In this document: positions 33,703-41,893 of the stretch, piece after piece | How the letters are laid out: each line of letters starts with the position of its first letter | Numbering within the stretch: the first letter of the stretch is position 1 | DNA from: Oleomonas cavernae | Lineage (GTDB): Bacteria > Pseudomonadota > Alphaproteobacteria > Zavarziniales > Zavarziniaceae | Length of the DNA: 64,000 nucleotides | Assembly: GCF_003590945.1 (NCBI RefSeq) | Contig: NZ_QYUK01000011.1 | Location: forward strand, 1,020,001-1,084,000 | Direction of reading: 5' to 3' | The notes under the pieces: model-generated | Databases searched by the model: none | Seen by the model: only the letters and a program-made list of their open reading frames with translations | Told to the model about the DNA's origin: nothing | Made by a program: the position numbers and the translations under genes

Positions 33703-34811
33703 CACATCACCTCGATATCGGCCTGGAGGGCGCCCGCGGCCTTGATCGCCTGCAGGATCGAGATCAGGTCGCGCGGGCCCACCCCCAGCCCGTTGAGGCC
33801 GTTCACCAGGTCTTGCAGGCTGACGCCCGAGCGCATGACCACGACCCGCTGCTCGCCCCCTTCGTCGACCTGGACGTCGGTGCGCGGCACCACCACGGTC
33901 GAGCCGTCCGAGAACGGGGCGGGCTGCGAGACCTGCGGGGTTTCGGTGATGCGCACGGTGAGGTTGCCCTGGGCGATCGCCACGGTCGAGACCCGGACAT
34001 CGGCGCCGATGACGATGGTGCCTGAGGCTTCGTCGATGACGATGCGGGCGGTCGTGTCGGGGGTGACACGCAACTGTTCGATGCCGGTGACGAAGGCGAC
34101 GATATCGGCGCGTGCCGCCGGCGGGATCTGGATTTCCACGGTCGAGGGATCGAGCGCCCGGGCCGCCCCGGTCAGCTTGGCATTGACCGCCTGGGCGATG
34201 CGCCGCGCGGTGGTGAAATCGGGGTTGCGCAGGGCCAGGCGCAGGGTGGGCTCGGTGCCGAAGGCATAGGCCACCTCGCGCTCCACCACCGCGCCGTTGG
34301 CGATGCGGCCCGAGGTGGGCACGCCCTTGGTCACGGTGGTGGCCGCTCCTTGCGCCTTGAAGCCGCTGACCGCGACCTGGCCCTGGGCGACGGCATAGAC
34401 CTCGCCGTCGGCGCCCAGGAGGGGCGTGACCAGCAGGGTGCCGCCCAGCAGGCTCTTGGCATCGCCCAGCGCCGAGACGTTGACGTCGATCCGGCTGCCG
34501 GCGCGGCCGAAGGGCGGCAGTTCGGCGGTAACCATGACCGCGGCGACATTCTTGGTCTTGAGGTCGCTGTCGCGGGTGTTGACGCCCAGCCGTTCCAGCA
34601 TCGCCTCCAGGCTCTGCTTGGTGAAGGGGGAGTTGCGCAGGGAATCGCCCGAGCCGTCCAGCCCGACGACCAGGCCATAGCCCACCAGCATGTTGTCGCG
34701 CACGCCCTGGACGCTGGCGATGTCCTTGATCCGCGATTCGACGGCCTGCGCCCACGCCGGGGCGAGCAGGGCGGTCAGCAGGACCAAGAGGGGGGCGAAG
34801 TACTTCGACAT
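33702..34811 (-). CDS. flgI: Flagellar P-ring protein FlgI
   Basis: This 369-residue periplasmic protein forms the P ring around the rod in the peptidoglycan. The signal peptide is LLVLLTALLAPAWAQA. Typical segments include RIKDIASVQGVRDNMLVGYG (20 residues), VGLDGSGDSLRNSPFTKQSL, and the C-terminal LQDLVNGLNGLGVGPRDLISILQAIKAAGAL (parts). First gene of flgI-flgJ-flgN. A sigma-54 site lies 48 bases upstream. Confidence 0.96.
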   Translation of the reverse strand: MSKYFAPLLVLLTALLAPAWAQAVESRIKDIASVQGVRDNMLVGYGLVVGLDGSGDSLRNSPFTKQSLEAMLERLGVNTRDSDLKTKNVAAVMVTAELPPFGRAGSRIDVNVSALGDAKSLLGGTLLVTPLLGADGEVYAVAQGQVAVSGFKAQGAATTVTKGVPTSGRIANGAVVEREVAYAFGTEPTLRLALRNPDFTTARRIAQAVNAKLTGAARALDPSTVEIQIPPAARADIVAFVTGIEQLRVTPDTTARIVIDEASGTIVIGADVRVSTVAIAQGNLTVRITETPQVSQPAPFSDGSTVVVPRTDVQVDEGGEQRVVVMRSGVSLQDLVNGLNGLGVGPRDLISILQAIKAAGALQADIEVM

Positions 34812-34858
34812 CGGCTTCCTTCCGAACGCGCGGATTTCTTCCGCTCGGGGGAGACGAT

Positions 34859-34873
34859 GCCAAAGCCATGCCA
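34859..34873 (-). promoter_or_regulatory. Probable sigma-54 promoter of flgI
   Basis: On the minus strand TGGCATGGCTTTGGC has GG and GC in the right register; the -12 block is TGGC in place of TTGC. Position 48 bases before the flgI ATG supports it. Confidence 0.6.
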
Positions 34874-34976
34874 GGAATTAGCTAAATGAAATCAACGCCT
34901 TGCCGTCTATGCCCGGCCCCGGGCCCGGCAAGCCCTGCCAGGAGGGCGGCAATCTCTGCCGCCCTGCGCACCGGGC

Positions 34977-35582
34977 TCAGAGCGCGCCGCCCAGCAGGCC
35001 CAGGCCACCCAGGGCGATGAGGCCGCCGGCAGCGCGGACGACCAGCGCGCCGTATTTCTCGCCGGCCTTGCCGACGGCAAAGCCCAGCCCGATGCCGCCC
35101 AGGTGCAGCAGGGCGGTGGCGGCCATGAAGCCGGCACCATAGCCGAACGCCGAAGCGTCTTGCGGCATCTCCGCGCCATGGGCATGGCCGTGGAAGACCG
35201 CGAAGAAGCCGACGAGGCCCATGGCCAGGGCCGGCGGCGCCTCGACGCCCGCCGCGACGACCGCGCCCAGCACGATGACCGACAGGGCGATGCCCAGTTC
35301 GACAAGGGGCACCTCGACGCCCGCGACGCCCAGCGCCCCGCCCACCGCCATGATCCCGACGAAGCTGGCCGGCACCAGCCACAGGGCGCGGCCGCCCATC
35401 TGCCAGGCGAAGATGCCGACGGTTACCATGGCCAGGATGTGGTCGAGGCCGGCGATCGGATGGGCGAAGCCCTGGGCCAGGCCGCCGCCATCGCCATGCC
35501 CGCCATGGGCGAAAGCGACCGTGGGCAGCAGGCAGGCAACAGCGGCGAGCGATAGGCGACGGGCCAACGGGCGAAGCGGCAT
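34977..35582 (-). CDS. hupE: HupE/UreJ-family metal permease
   Basis: This 201-residue membrane protein has a signal peptide ending VAFAHGGHGDGGG, a His-rich start of the mature part, followed by the family motif HPIAGLDHILAMVTVGIFA and about six membrane helices; HGHAHGAEM lies between helices. HupE/UreJ proteins bring nickel or cobalt into the cell for hydrogenase, urease or cobalamin. The link to B12-dependent eutBC is possible but speculative. The start at 35582 follows GGAG; an upstream in-frame ATG at 35597 is an alternative. It interrupts the flagellar cluster between flgI and fliX. Confidence 0.87.
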   Translation of the reverse strand: MPLRPLARRLSLAAVACLLPTVAFAHGGHGDGGGLAQGFAHPIAGLDHILAMVTVGIFAWQMGGRALWLVPASFVGIMAVGGALGVAGVEVPLVELGIALSVIVLGAVVAAGVEAPPALAMGLVGFFAVFHGHAHGAEMPQDASAFGYGAGFMAATALLHLGGIGLGFAVGKAGEKYGALVVRAAGGLIALGGLGLLGGAL

Positions 35583-35655
35583 ACGGGGGAACTCCATCAC
35601 GGGGGACGCGGATGACCCCATCACGATGACCGCAATGCAGCATTCGGGCAATCGG

Positions 35656-35707
35656 CAGAATTGGGGCTGTGTCTGCCGGGTCGTTTGCCGACAGCGTCCC
35701 AATTCTG
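35656..35707. promoter_or_regulatory. Inverted repeat between hupE and a divergent gene
   Basis: CAGAATTGGG (35656-35665) and CCCAATTCTG (35698-35707) pair perfectly, and inner CTGT/ACAG segments extend the symmetry. A regulator site or the remnant of an insertion is possible; location upstream of both divergent genes favours an operator. Confidence 0.4.
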
Positions 35708-35784
35708 GCGCTGTCCGCGATGCGGCGGGTTGGTTGAACCGCGATGTTCACGCTATGATTGTTCGTAGCGGGCTGCGACGGTGA

Positions 35785-36267
35785 ATGGGTGGCGCCAATC
35801 GGGGATACGACAGAATGCTGCATCCGGCATATCCAGAGGACATCGATTGGGAATGGTTCTGCGCCGATAGCTTTGGATCGGTCGGTGTTTTCTTCACGGC
35901 TGGTCGCGCACCAATACCAGTCGAAGTGTTGAGGTTGCAGTGGAATGATCCCGACGTGACCGGCGATTTTTTCAAATATCCGCGTATTGTTGGTTCTGAC
36001 GGCGATATTATTTACCAGTCGACGTATGAATATTATCCAGAACGTGGGATATTTGTATTTGATTGGAGCGATATCCACAGGATCCGGGACTACCTAAATC
36101 AGTACGAATTTATCGCTGCTCCGTTTCAGCCGGCAAAAATCGCGGACTTTCCGCCCAGTTTGGTTTCCCGCATCCCTGTAATCCTGGATCACTCCGTCCG
36201 GTTTGCAGACCGGGTCAACGTTGACGTCCGTCGTTTTTTTGACTGTGTGGAAGGGGATCACTGCTGA
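35785..36267 (+). CDS. Hypothetical cytoplasmic protein, AT-rich
   Basis: This 160-residue acidic protein has no signal or membrane segment and is rich in Phe, Tyr, Trp and Asp (HPAYPEDIDWEWF, YESTYEYYPERG-like segment, IFVFDWSDIHRIRDYL). Base composition is clearly poorer in GC than the flanking genes, so it is probably a recent arrival. The start could also be the ATG at 35815. This type of small aromatic, acidic protein is common among immunity proteins, but no toxin partner is seen. Function unknown. Confidence 0.6.
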   Translation: MGGANRGYDRMLHPAYPEDIDWEWFCADSFGSVGVFFTAGRAPIPVEVLRLQWNDPDVTGDFFKYPRIVGSDGDIIYQSTYEYYPERGIFVFDWSDIHRIRDYLNQYEFIAAPFQPAKIADFPPSLVSRIPVILDHSVRFADRVNVDVRRFFDCVEGDHC

Positions 36268-36334
36268 TTATCGCAACGAGCCATGATGACGGGCACGGCA
36301 GGAAGTGACCTTGAACGTCGCTGATTCGCCCGCG

Positions 36335-36360
36335 CAAAAATAGGGGACGGACCACGATTT
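36335..36360 (-). repeat. Left inverted end of the RAYT element
   Basis: caaaaataggggac followed by ggaccacgattt is the inverted counterpart of the two right-hand copies at 37114-37140 and 37156-37180, with one or two mismatches. It lies 45 bases before the transposase ATG. Confidence 0.85.
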
Positions 36361-36404
36361 CAATGTTAATTTCCTCCCGATCCTGACCGAGAGGGCCATG
36401 CGCC

Positions 36405-37115
36405 ATGCCCCGGCGTCCCCGCGTCATCCTCCCCGGTGCCTCGCTGCACCTGATCCAGCGGGGCAATAATCGCTCGGCCTGCTTCTTCGCCGAGGCGGAT
36501 TACCGCTTCTATCTCGATCATCTGGCCGAGCAGGCACAACGGCACGCCTGCGCCATTCATGCCTGGTGCTTGATGACCAATCATGTCCATCTGCTGTTGA
36601 CGCCAGCGGCGCCGGAGAATGCCGGGCATCTGATGAAGGGCCTGGGCCAGCGGTATGTACAGTATGTCAATCGCCGCTATGGGCGCAGCGGGACGTTGTG
36701 GGAGGGGCGGTTCCGCTCCTGCCTCTTACAGGAAGAGGCTTATGTGTTGGCCTGCCATCGCTATATCGAACTCAATCCCGTCCGTGCGGGGATAACGGCG
36801 CATCCCGGTGACTATCCCTGGTCGAGCTACCGCGTCAACGCGCAGGGGGACGGCTCCGCCCTGGCGACGGCGCATCCGCTCTATCGCGCCTTGGGTGCCG
36901 ATCAGGCTGCCTGCGCGAAGGAATATCGGGCGCTGTTCCGCGGCCGGCTGAGTGCCGATCTCGTCGAGCAGATCAGGCAGGCGACCAACGGCAACTATGC
37001 GCTCGGCACGCCACGCTTCGCCGCAGAAGTCGAAGCCACGCTGGGCCGGCGGGCCACCCGCGGCCGGGCTGGTCGGCCGAAGCGGCTGGCGGAGAGCGAG
37101 GCGGGCAGTGGATAA
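36405..37115 (+). CDS. REP-associated tyrosine transposase (RAYT, Y1_Tnp)
   Basis: This 236-residue protein is a single-strand DNA nuclease of the HUH/IS200-like group. The HUH motif is seen as MTNHVHLLLTP (around residue 60), and the catalytic tyrosine is probably in GLGQRYVQYVNRRYG (around residue 85-95), followed by SGTLWEGRFRS. The C-terminal portion CHRYIELNPVRAGI and HPGDYPWSSY is typical of RAYT. Such proteins are domesticated and move short palindromes flanking their genes. Its flanks carry one copy on the left and two on the right of an inverted terminal repeat, so this looks like a complete unit. Confidence 0.92.
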   Translation: MPRRPRVILPGASLHLIQRGNNRSACFFAEADYRFYLDHLAEQAQRHACAIHAWCLMTNHVHLLLTPAAPENAGHLMKGLGQRYVQYVNRRYGRSGTLWEGRFRSCLLQEEAYVLACHRYIELNPVRAGITAHPGDYPWSSYRVNAQGDGSALATAHPLYRALGADQAACAKEYRALFRGRLSADLVEQIRQATNGNYALGTPRFAAEVEATLGRRATRGRAGRPKRLAESEAGSG

Positions 37116-37180
37116 ACGTGGTCTGTCCCCTATTTTTGTTACCCTATTTTTGTTTTAACGTGGTCTGTCCCCTATTTTTG
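37114..37180 (+). repeat. Two tandem right ends of the RAYT element
   Basis: Two copies of acgtggtctgtcccctattt (20 bases) plus ttg, at 37114-37140 and 37156-37180, separated by a third partial ccctatttttg. They are complementary to the left end at 36335-36360. The first copy overlaps the RAYT stop codon. Confidence 0.88.
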
Positions 37181-37203
37181 CTACTATTTTTGCCCTATTA
37201 ATG

Positions 37204-37599
37204 CTAATCATGGATGCGCGCCTCTTTGCGTTCCCTCAATCGCAAGAAAATGTAAATGATCAAAAATCCTATAAATTGTAGTATAACGCGCTTTAATTCG
37301 TAGTCGAATGTTCCTGTTTCCCAAACAAATTGATGAAATTTGTAGTAATATGGCGCGTTCCATATATGGAGGTAGTGTGGAAAAGGCGCGGCGATTAAAG
37401 GTAAGGAAAATATTATAGTTTTGTATAATCTGTTTTTTTTAAACGAGCTGAACAAAAACAAAATATAAAAAGCAAAACTATAAATTATATTCGCAAATCC
37501 AACAAATACACCAAGAAAGATGTCGATTCCTGGCCCTATAATGAATGCTATCGTGCAGACCACAAATAGCATTTTATTGCTCCAGCAAAAAGATACCAT
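37204..37599 (-). CDS. AT-rich small membrane protein of unknown function
   Basis: This 131-residue protein has about four hydrophobic helices (MLFVVCTIAFIIGPGIDIFLG region, IIYSFAFYILFLF, TIIFSLPLIAAPF, VILQFIGFLIIYIFL) and a charged tail (RLRERKEARIHD). Codon use and base composition are strongly AT-rich, quite unlike the rest of the window, so it came from a low-GC donor. It lies directly beyond the RAYT element. No family is recognised. Expression in this host is uncertain. Confidence 0.6.
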   Translation of the reverse strand: MVSFCWSNKMLFVVCTIAFIIGPGIDIFLGVFVGFANIIYSFAFYILFLFSSFKKNRLYKTIIFSLPLIAAPFPHYLHIWNAPYYYKFHQFVWETGTFDYELKRVILQFIGFLIIYIFLRLRERKEARIHD

Positions 37600-37877
37600 G
37601 ATCGCGACAACGTAATTTTACATTACGACGCAGGTATCAACGATATAGACCGAGGCATCGGCCTCGGACGGATAAACAGCTTTATATAAGCGCACGTCCA
37701 AAAAAAGTGCCAGGAATTTGGTGGACTGCACCCCCTTGGACTGCACCCTTTGGGTGAGACACGACAATCAAGGACAACTGATGGAAACGGGCTTGGCGCC
37801 ATGTAAGCCCCCACCCCTTCACCACCCATTAACCCTACCCGCCGCATCATCGCGCCATCACCACGGGTGGCGGCGGT
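37600..37877. other. Gap between the AT-rich gene and fliX
   Basis: This stretch holds no gene that I can support. It contains the boundary from AT-rich to GC-rich DNA (about 37700) and a short direct repeat of ggactgcaccc near 37730-37750. The fliX promoter must lie in its right part, but no sigma-54 match is visible. Confidence 0.5.
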
Positions 37878-38285
37878 ATGAAGATTGACGGGAATGGCAG
37901 GATCGGCGGGCCCAGCGGCCCCGGCGCCAAGCGTGGCACCGGTGGCGGCGGTCAGTTTTCCGTGCCGGATCTCGATGAGGCGCGGCCCGCAGTCTCGGTC
38001 GGGGCGGCGGCGCCCATGGGCGGGGTGGCCTCGCTGTTCGCCTTGCAGGAGGTCGATGTCGACGGCGAGCGGCGGCGCGCGGCCAGGCGCGGCCATGATG
38101 TGCTGGACCGGCTGGAGGAGCTGCGCATGGGCCTGCTGTTCGGCCATGTCCCCAAAGAGAAGCTGCACGACCTGCTCAACCTGGTGCGCAGCCGGCAGGA
38201 AAAACTCTCCGATCCGCGCCTGATCTCGGTGCTGGCCGACATCGAACTGCGGGCCGAAGTGGAGCTGGCCAAACTGGGCTTTTGA
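37878..38285 (+). CDS. fliX: Flagellar assembly regulator FliX
   Basis: This 135-residue alphaproteobacterial protein links completion of the class II basal body to sigma-54 activator FlbD. The family core is ASLFALQEVDVDGERRR, ARRGHDVLDRLEELRMGLL and LVRSRQEKLSDPRL, with a Gly-rich N-terminus. Downstream is dksA on the same strand. The presence of fliX fits the sigma-54 promoters seen on hook, ring and filament genes. flbD itself is not in the window. Confidence 0.92.
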   Translation: MKIDGNGRIGGPSGPGAKRGTGGGGQFSVPDLDEARPAVSVGAAAPMGGVASLFALQEVDVDGERRRAARRGHDVLDRLEELRMGLLFGHVPKEKLHDLLNLVRSRQEKLSDPRLISVLADIELRAEVELAKLGF

Positions 38286-38419
38286 TCCTCGGATGCGGGT
38301 CTTGCGCGTAAGTGGCTGAAAATACGCGATATTTTGTCCCGTAAGCGCTCTTGAACACAGGGCGGGCGCTGCCTATACTCCGCCCGCCTTGCGGCCTACG
38401 TTCGTGGATGAGGGATGGC

Positions 38420-38836
38420 ATGGGAGCAGAGTTGGCGCCGGACTATTATCCGAGCGAAGACGAAGAGTTCATGAACCCGCGCCAGCGTGAGTATTTCCGG
38501 CGCAAATTGTTGGCGTGGCGTGAGGAAATCCTGCGGGAGAGCCAGGAAACCCTCCAGCACCTGCAGGAAGACACGGTGGCGGAACCCGATATGGCCGATC
38601 GCGCATCGGCCGAATCGGAGCGGGCCCTGGAACTGAGAACCCGCGACCGCCAGCGCAAGCTGATCGGCAAGATCGATGCCGCGCTGCGGCGAATCGAAGA
38701 TGGCAACTACGGCTATTGCGAAGAGACGGGCGACCCCATCAGCCTGCGCCGCCTCGACGCCCGCCCGATCGCCACCCTGTCGATCGAAGCGCAGGAACGG
38801 CACGAGCGGCGGGAGAGAACTTATAGAGACGACTGA
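38420..38836 (+). CDS. dksA: DksA/TraR-family RNA polymerase-binding factor
   Basis: This 138-residue protein enters the secondary channel of RNA polymerase and acts with ppGpp. The coiled-coil tip region is near AEPDMADRASAESERALELRTRDRQRKL (shown in part) and the zinc-finger region is YGYCEETGDPISLRRLDARPIATL. Only one of the four usual cysteines remains, as in other alphaproteobacterial forms, so metal binding is doubtful. The start at 38420 follows GAGGGA. It often neighbours fliX and flgH in this class. Confidence 0.92.
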   Translation: MGAELAPDYYPSEDEEFMNPRQREYFRRKLLAWREEILRESQETLQHLQEDTVAEPDMADRASAESERALELRTRDRQRKLIGKIDAALRRIEDGNYGYCEETGDPISLRRLDARPIATLSIEAQERHERRERTYRDD

Positions 38837-38947
38837 CGTCGTCCCTCAGGCGCCGGGCGGCGGGCATCCGCCCGCCTTGGCTCGCTTCGCTGAAGCTTCG
38901 CGGCGCCTCAATGGCGCTTGAGTGAAGCGGGGACGCTTGAATGAATC

Positions 38948-38973
38948 GGGCGCCTTCCGGTGGGAAGGCGCCC
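38948..38973 (+). terminator. Strong hairpin between dksA and RTX gene
   Basis: GGGCGCCTTCC pairs with GGAAGGCGCCC across a 4-base loop, followed by gtttcgtttc. It lies between two convergent genes and probably serves both as a terminator. Confidence 0.75.
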
Positions 38974-38981
38974 GTTTCGTT

Positions 38982-40994
38982 TCAGACGAAGAGGAAGTCG
39001 CTGGCGTCGACGTCGGTGGCATGGACGCCGCGCAGGACGATCATGTCGCCGCCGCCAAAGTCGATCACCGTCCGGCTGCCCTGGTCGACGATGGTGAGGG
39101 CGCCGAAGTCGGCGGCGAGGGTGGTGCTGATCTCGACCTTGTCGAGGCCGTCGGCAAAGCGGGTGACGGTGTCTTTGCCAAAGCCGGCGCGAGCGTAGGC
39201 GAAGGTGTCGTCGCCGCTGCCGCCGATCAGCAGGTCGTCGCCCGCGCCGCCCTGCAGGGTATCGTTGCCCAGCCGCGCCGAGATGCGGTCGGCACCCGCG
39301 GTGCCGATGATCTCGACGCCGCCGCCGGCGCTGCTGCGCGCCGCCAGCGTCAGGCCGTCGGCCAGCAGGGTGAAGTCGGCGAGCGCGCCGTCCTCGACCA
39401 CGATCCGTTCGACATTGGCGATGCTGCCCGCGGCGAAGGTGATCGTGCCGTCGACGATCAGCGTATCGCTGCCGTCGCCGCCGTCCACATCCGCCGGCGC
39501 ATCATAGAGTGTGATGGTGTCGGTGCCGGTGTCGCCGTTGAGGGTATCGCCCAGATCGCCATAGAGACGATCGTTGCCGCCGCCGCCGGAGAGGACATTG
39601 GCGCCCGCATCGCCCAGCAGCAGGTCCGCCCCGCCGGAACCGGTGACGTTCTGGAAGTTCGCGACCCCGTCGGCCCCGCTGGCATAGCCGCTGGCGAGGT
39701 TGACGATGACCCGGGTCGTCCAGCCCGAATAGGCCAGCGTGTTGGTGCCCAGGCCGCCGTCGCTCTGGCCGTCGATGCTGGAGCCGCTGCCCAGCGTCAG
39801 CGTGTTGTCGCCGCTGCCGAACAGGATCGCGGTGCCGTTGCCGCTGGTGATGGTGCCGTTGTTCTCGATCGTGTCGGCCAGGGCGCTGACCAGCTTGATG
39901 CCGAACAGGGCGGTGCCCTCGATCGTGCCGTCGTTCACGATCGTGGTCTGGAACGTGGCGTTCCCCTGCGAGCTGTCGTCGACCAGGATGCCGATGCCGG
40001 CGCCGCTGATGGTGGCGCCGGCGTGGTTGGTGATGCTGCCGCCGCCTGCCGCGATGCCTTCGCTGGTGTTGGCCAGGCCGTCGGAACCATGGCCGCCGGC
40101 GCCGGTGCCCTGGATCGTGCCGTAGTTGATGATGGTCGCCTGGAAGTCGAAGTCGACACCGTCGCCGTCGCCGTCAGCCTGACCGTCGGGCGTGCCGCCC
40201 GCACCGGCGCTGTTCACGTCGGAGGCGATGTCGTTGCTGAACGACCCGGTGATGGTGCCGTAGTTGGTGACACCGCCGCCGCCGTCGGAGCCGACGCCCG
40301 AGCCATTGCGCCCGGTGATGGCGGCGCCGGCCTCGTTGATCACGATGATGGTGCCGGCAACGTCGTTGTCGCCCGCGTTGACGCCGTGGCGATCGGCGGA
40401 GATGTCGCCGCCGGTCAGGTTGTGGAGCGAGCCGCTGAAGGCGCGGAAGTCGACGCCGTCGGTCGAGGCGGTAAAGCCGGCCGTGGTGCCGCCGTTGATG
40501 GTGCCGGAATTGACGACCTCGGCATTGGCGCCGGTCCGGATGGCATCGTTCGCGCCGGATTGGATGGCGCCGGTGTTGGTCAGGGTGACGGTGGCGCCGT
40601 TGACCGCGCCGAAGTCGATCGCCTGGCCCACCGTCGACTTGATCAGGCCGGCATTCTCGATCCCGATGGTGCCGCTGGTGATCGCCGACTGGACCTGGAT
40701 GGCGTCGTCGTCGGACTGGATGATGCCGCCGGCATTGTTGGTGAAGGTCGCGGTGAAGCTGCTGCCGACGCCCGTCTCGATGCGGATCGCGCGCCCGGCG
40801 CCGGCGGTGTCCTCGATCGTGCCGCTGTTGGTGATGACGCCGTCGGTCGTGGCGGCGGTGAAGCGCACCGCCTGGGCGTTGGCGGAAACCGAGATGGCGG
40901 CGGTCGCCTCGACCGTCAGGTCGTTGACACCGGCCGTGTTCATGTCGAGACGCGTCGTGCGCGTGGTCCCGGCTGTAATGGTCAAGTTGGTCAT
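38982..40994 (-). CDS. Secreted RTX protein with beta-helix-type N-terminus
   Basis: This 670-residue protein starts MTNLTITAGTTRTTRLD with no N-terminal signal. Residues about 50-430 are repeats of the type IENAGLIKST, VVNSGTINGG, VTNYGTITGS, IVNDGTIEGT, as found in beta-helical adhesins. Residues about 470-640 hold RTX nonapeptides (LSGGGGNDRLYGDLG, LQGGAGDDLLIGGSGDDTF) that fold with calcium outside the cell. The C-terminus DASDFLFV is a usual type I secretion signal. No ABC exporter genes are in the window. It interrupts the flagellar cluster between dksA and flgH. Role: surface or matrix protein. Confidence 0.85.
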   Translation of the reverse strand: MTNLTITAGTTRTTRLDMNTAGVNDLTVEATAAISVSANAQAVRFTAATTDGVITNSGTIEDTAGAGRAIRIETGVGSSFTATFTNNAGGIIQSDDDAIQVQSAITSGTIGIENAGLIKSTVGQAIDFGAVNGATVTLTNTGAIQSGANDAIRTGANAEVVNSGTINGGTTAGFTASTDGVDFRAFSGSLHNLTGGDISADRHGVNAGDNDVAGTIIVINEAGAAITGRNGSGVGSDGGGGVTNYGTITGSFSNDIASDVNSAGAGGTPDGQADGDGDGVDFDFQATIINYGTIQGTGAGGHGSDGLANTSEGIAAGGGSITNHAGATISGAGIGILVDDSSQGNATFQTTIVNDGTIEGTALFGIKLVSALADTIENNGTITSGNGTAILFGSGDNTLTLGSGSSIDGQSDGGLGTNTLAYSGWTTRVIVNLASGYASGADGVANFQNVTGSGGADLLLGDAGANVLSGGGGNDRLYGDLGDTLNGDTGTDTITLYDAPADVDGGDGSDTLIVDGTITFAAGSIANVERIVVEDGALADFTLLADGLTLAARSSAGGGVEIIGTAGADRISARLGNDTLQGGAGDDLLIGGSGDDTFAYARAGFGKDTVTRFADGLDKVEISTTLAADFGALTIVDQGSRTVIDFGGGDMIVLRGVHATDVDASDFLFV

Positions 40995-41086
40995 AAAAGT
41001 GCCCCTCAGATGATTTCCCCAGTGTGCGGACTGGTATCACAAGGGCGCAGGGCGGAATTTGAATAGTCTGTGACAGGTGGCGTAAC

Positions 41087-41120
41087 CCTCAGGCGCCGGG
41101 CTGCTGCCCGGCGCCTGAGG
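41087..41120 (-). terminator. Terminator-like hairpin after flgH
   Basis: CCTCAGGCGCCGGGC pairs perfectly with GCCCGGCGCCTGAGG across a 4-base loop, seven bases beyond the flgH stop. The U tract is weak. It probably ends the flgFGAH transcript. Confidence 0.7.
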
Positions 41121-41126
41121 GGCCCG

Positions 41127-41888
41127 TCAGAACGGCAGGATCACGTCGAGGAGCTGCTGGCCGTAGCGGGGCTGCTGGACATCGGTGATCTGGCCGCGGC
41201 CGCCGTAGGAGATGCGGGCCTCGGCGATCTGGGTGTGCTTGATCGTGTTGGCGGCGGAAATGTCCGAGGGGCGCACGATGCCGGCGATCAGCAATTCGCG
41301 CACTTCGTAGTTCACGCGCACTTCCTGGCTGCCCTGGATGACCAGGTTGCCGTTGGGCAGGACCTGGGTCACCACCGCGGCGATGGTCAGCTTCACCGCT
41401 TCCGAGCGGTCGACCGAGCCGGTGCCGTTGGTCGCGGTGTCGGAGTCGACGTCGACCGCGGCGCTGGGGTTGTAGCCCTCGGGCAGGAACTGGCCGGCCG
41501 CGCCTTCGAGGCCCAGCAGGCCGTTGAGGCCCATGCCCTCGGTCGCGGCGCGCTTGCGCTTGGTCTCGTTCGACAGGCTGGCCTGTTCGTCGATATCGAT
41601 CGCGACGGTCAGGATGTCGCCCACGCGGGCGGCGCGGTTGTCCTTGAAGAAGGCACGCGAGCCGGTCTGCCACAGGCTGGCCGAGGAGGCGCCGGCGGCG
41701 CGGCCCTGAGGGTCGTTGGGCATGGGCAGGCTGACGGGGGTGTAGCCGGCGGCCGTGGTCGGGTTGGCGATCGGGGTCAGGTCCGGGGCCCGGCCGATGC
41801 GGTCCAGGCGTTCGGTGAGGCTCGAGCAGGCACCCAGGCTGGCGGCGAGGGCGACGAGGGCGAAGCGGGCGGCGATCTTCTTGGTCAT
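41127..41888 (-). CDS. flgH: Flagellar L-ring lipoprotein FlgH
   Basis: This 253-residue lipoprotein forms the L ring in the outer membrane. The lipobox is LGAC (Cys21). Characteristic are SLWQTGSRAFFKDNRAARVGDILTV (parts), the KLTIAAVVTQVLPNGNLVIQGSQEVRVN stretch (parts), and the ending YGQQLLDVILPF. The ATG at 41888 lies 5 bases after the flgA stop. It is last in flgF-flgG-flgA-flgH. Confidence 0.95.
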   Translation of the reverse strand: MTKKIAARFALVALAASLGACSSLTERLDRIGRAPDLTPIANPTTAAGYTPVSLPMPNDPQGRAAGASSASLWQTGSRAFFKDNRAARVGDILTVAIDIDEQASLSNETKRKRAATEGMGLNGLLGLEGAAGQFLPEGYNPSAAVDVDSDTATNGTGSVDRSEAVKLTIAAVVTQVLPNGNLVIQGSQEVRVNYEVRELLIAGIVRPSDISAANTIKHTQIAEARISYGGRGQITDVQQPRYGQQLLDVILPF

Positions 41889-41893
41889 GATGG

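Noticed and set aside
37623-38168. 181-codon minus-strand frame across the start of fliX
   Set aside because: Overlaps fliX on the other strand and the composition boundary; no protein features.
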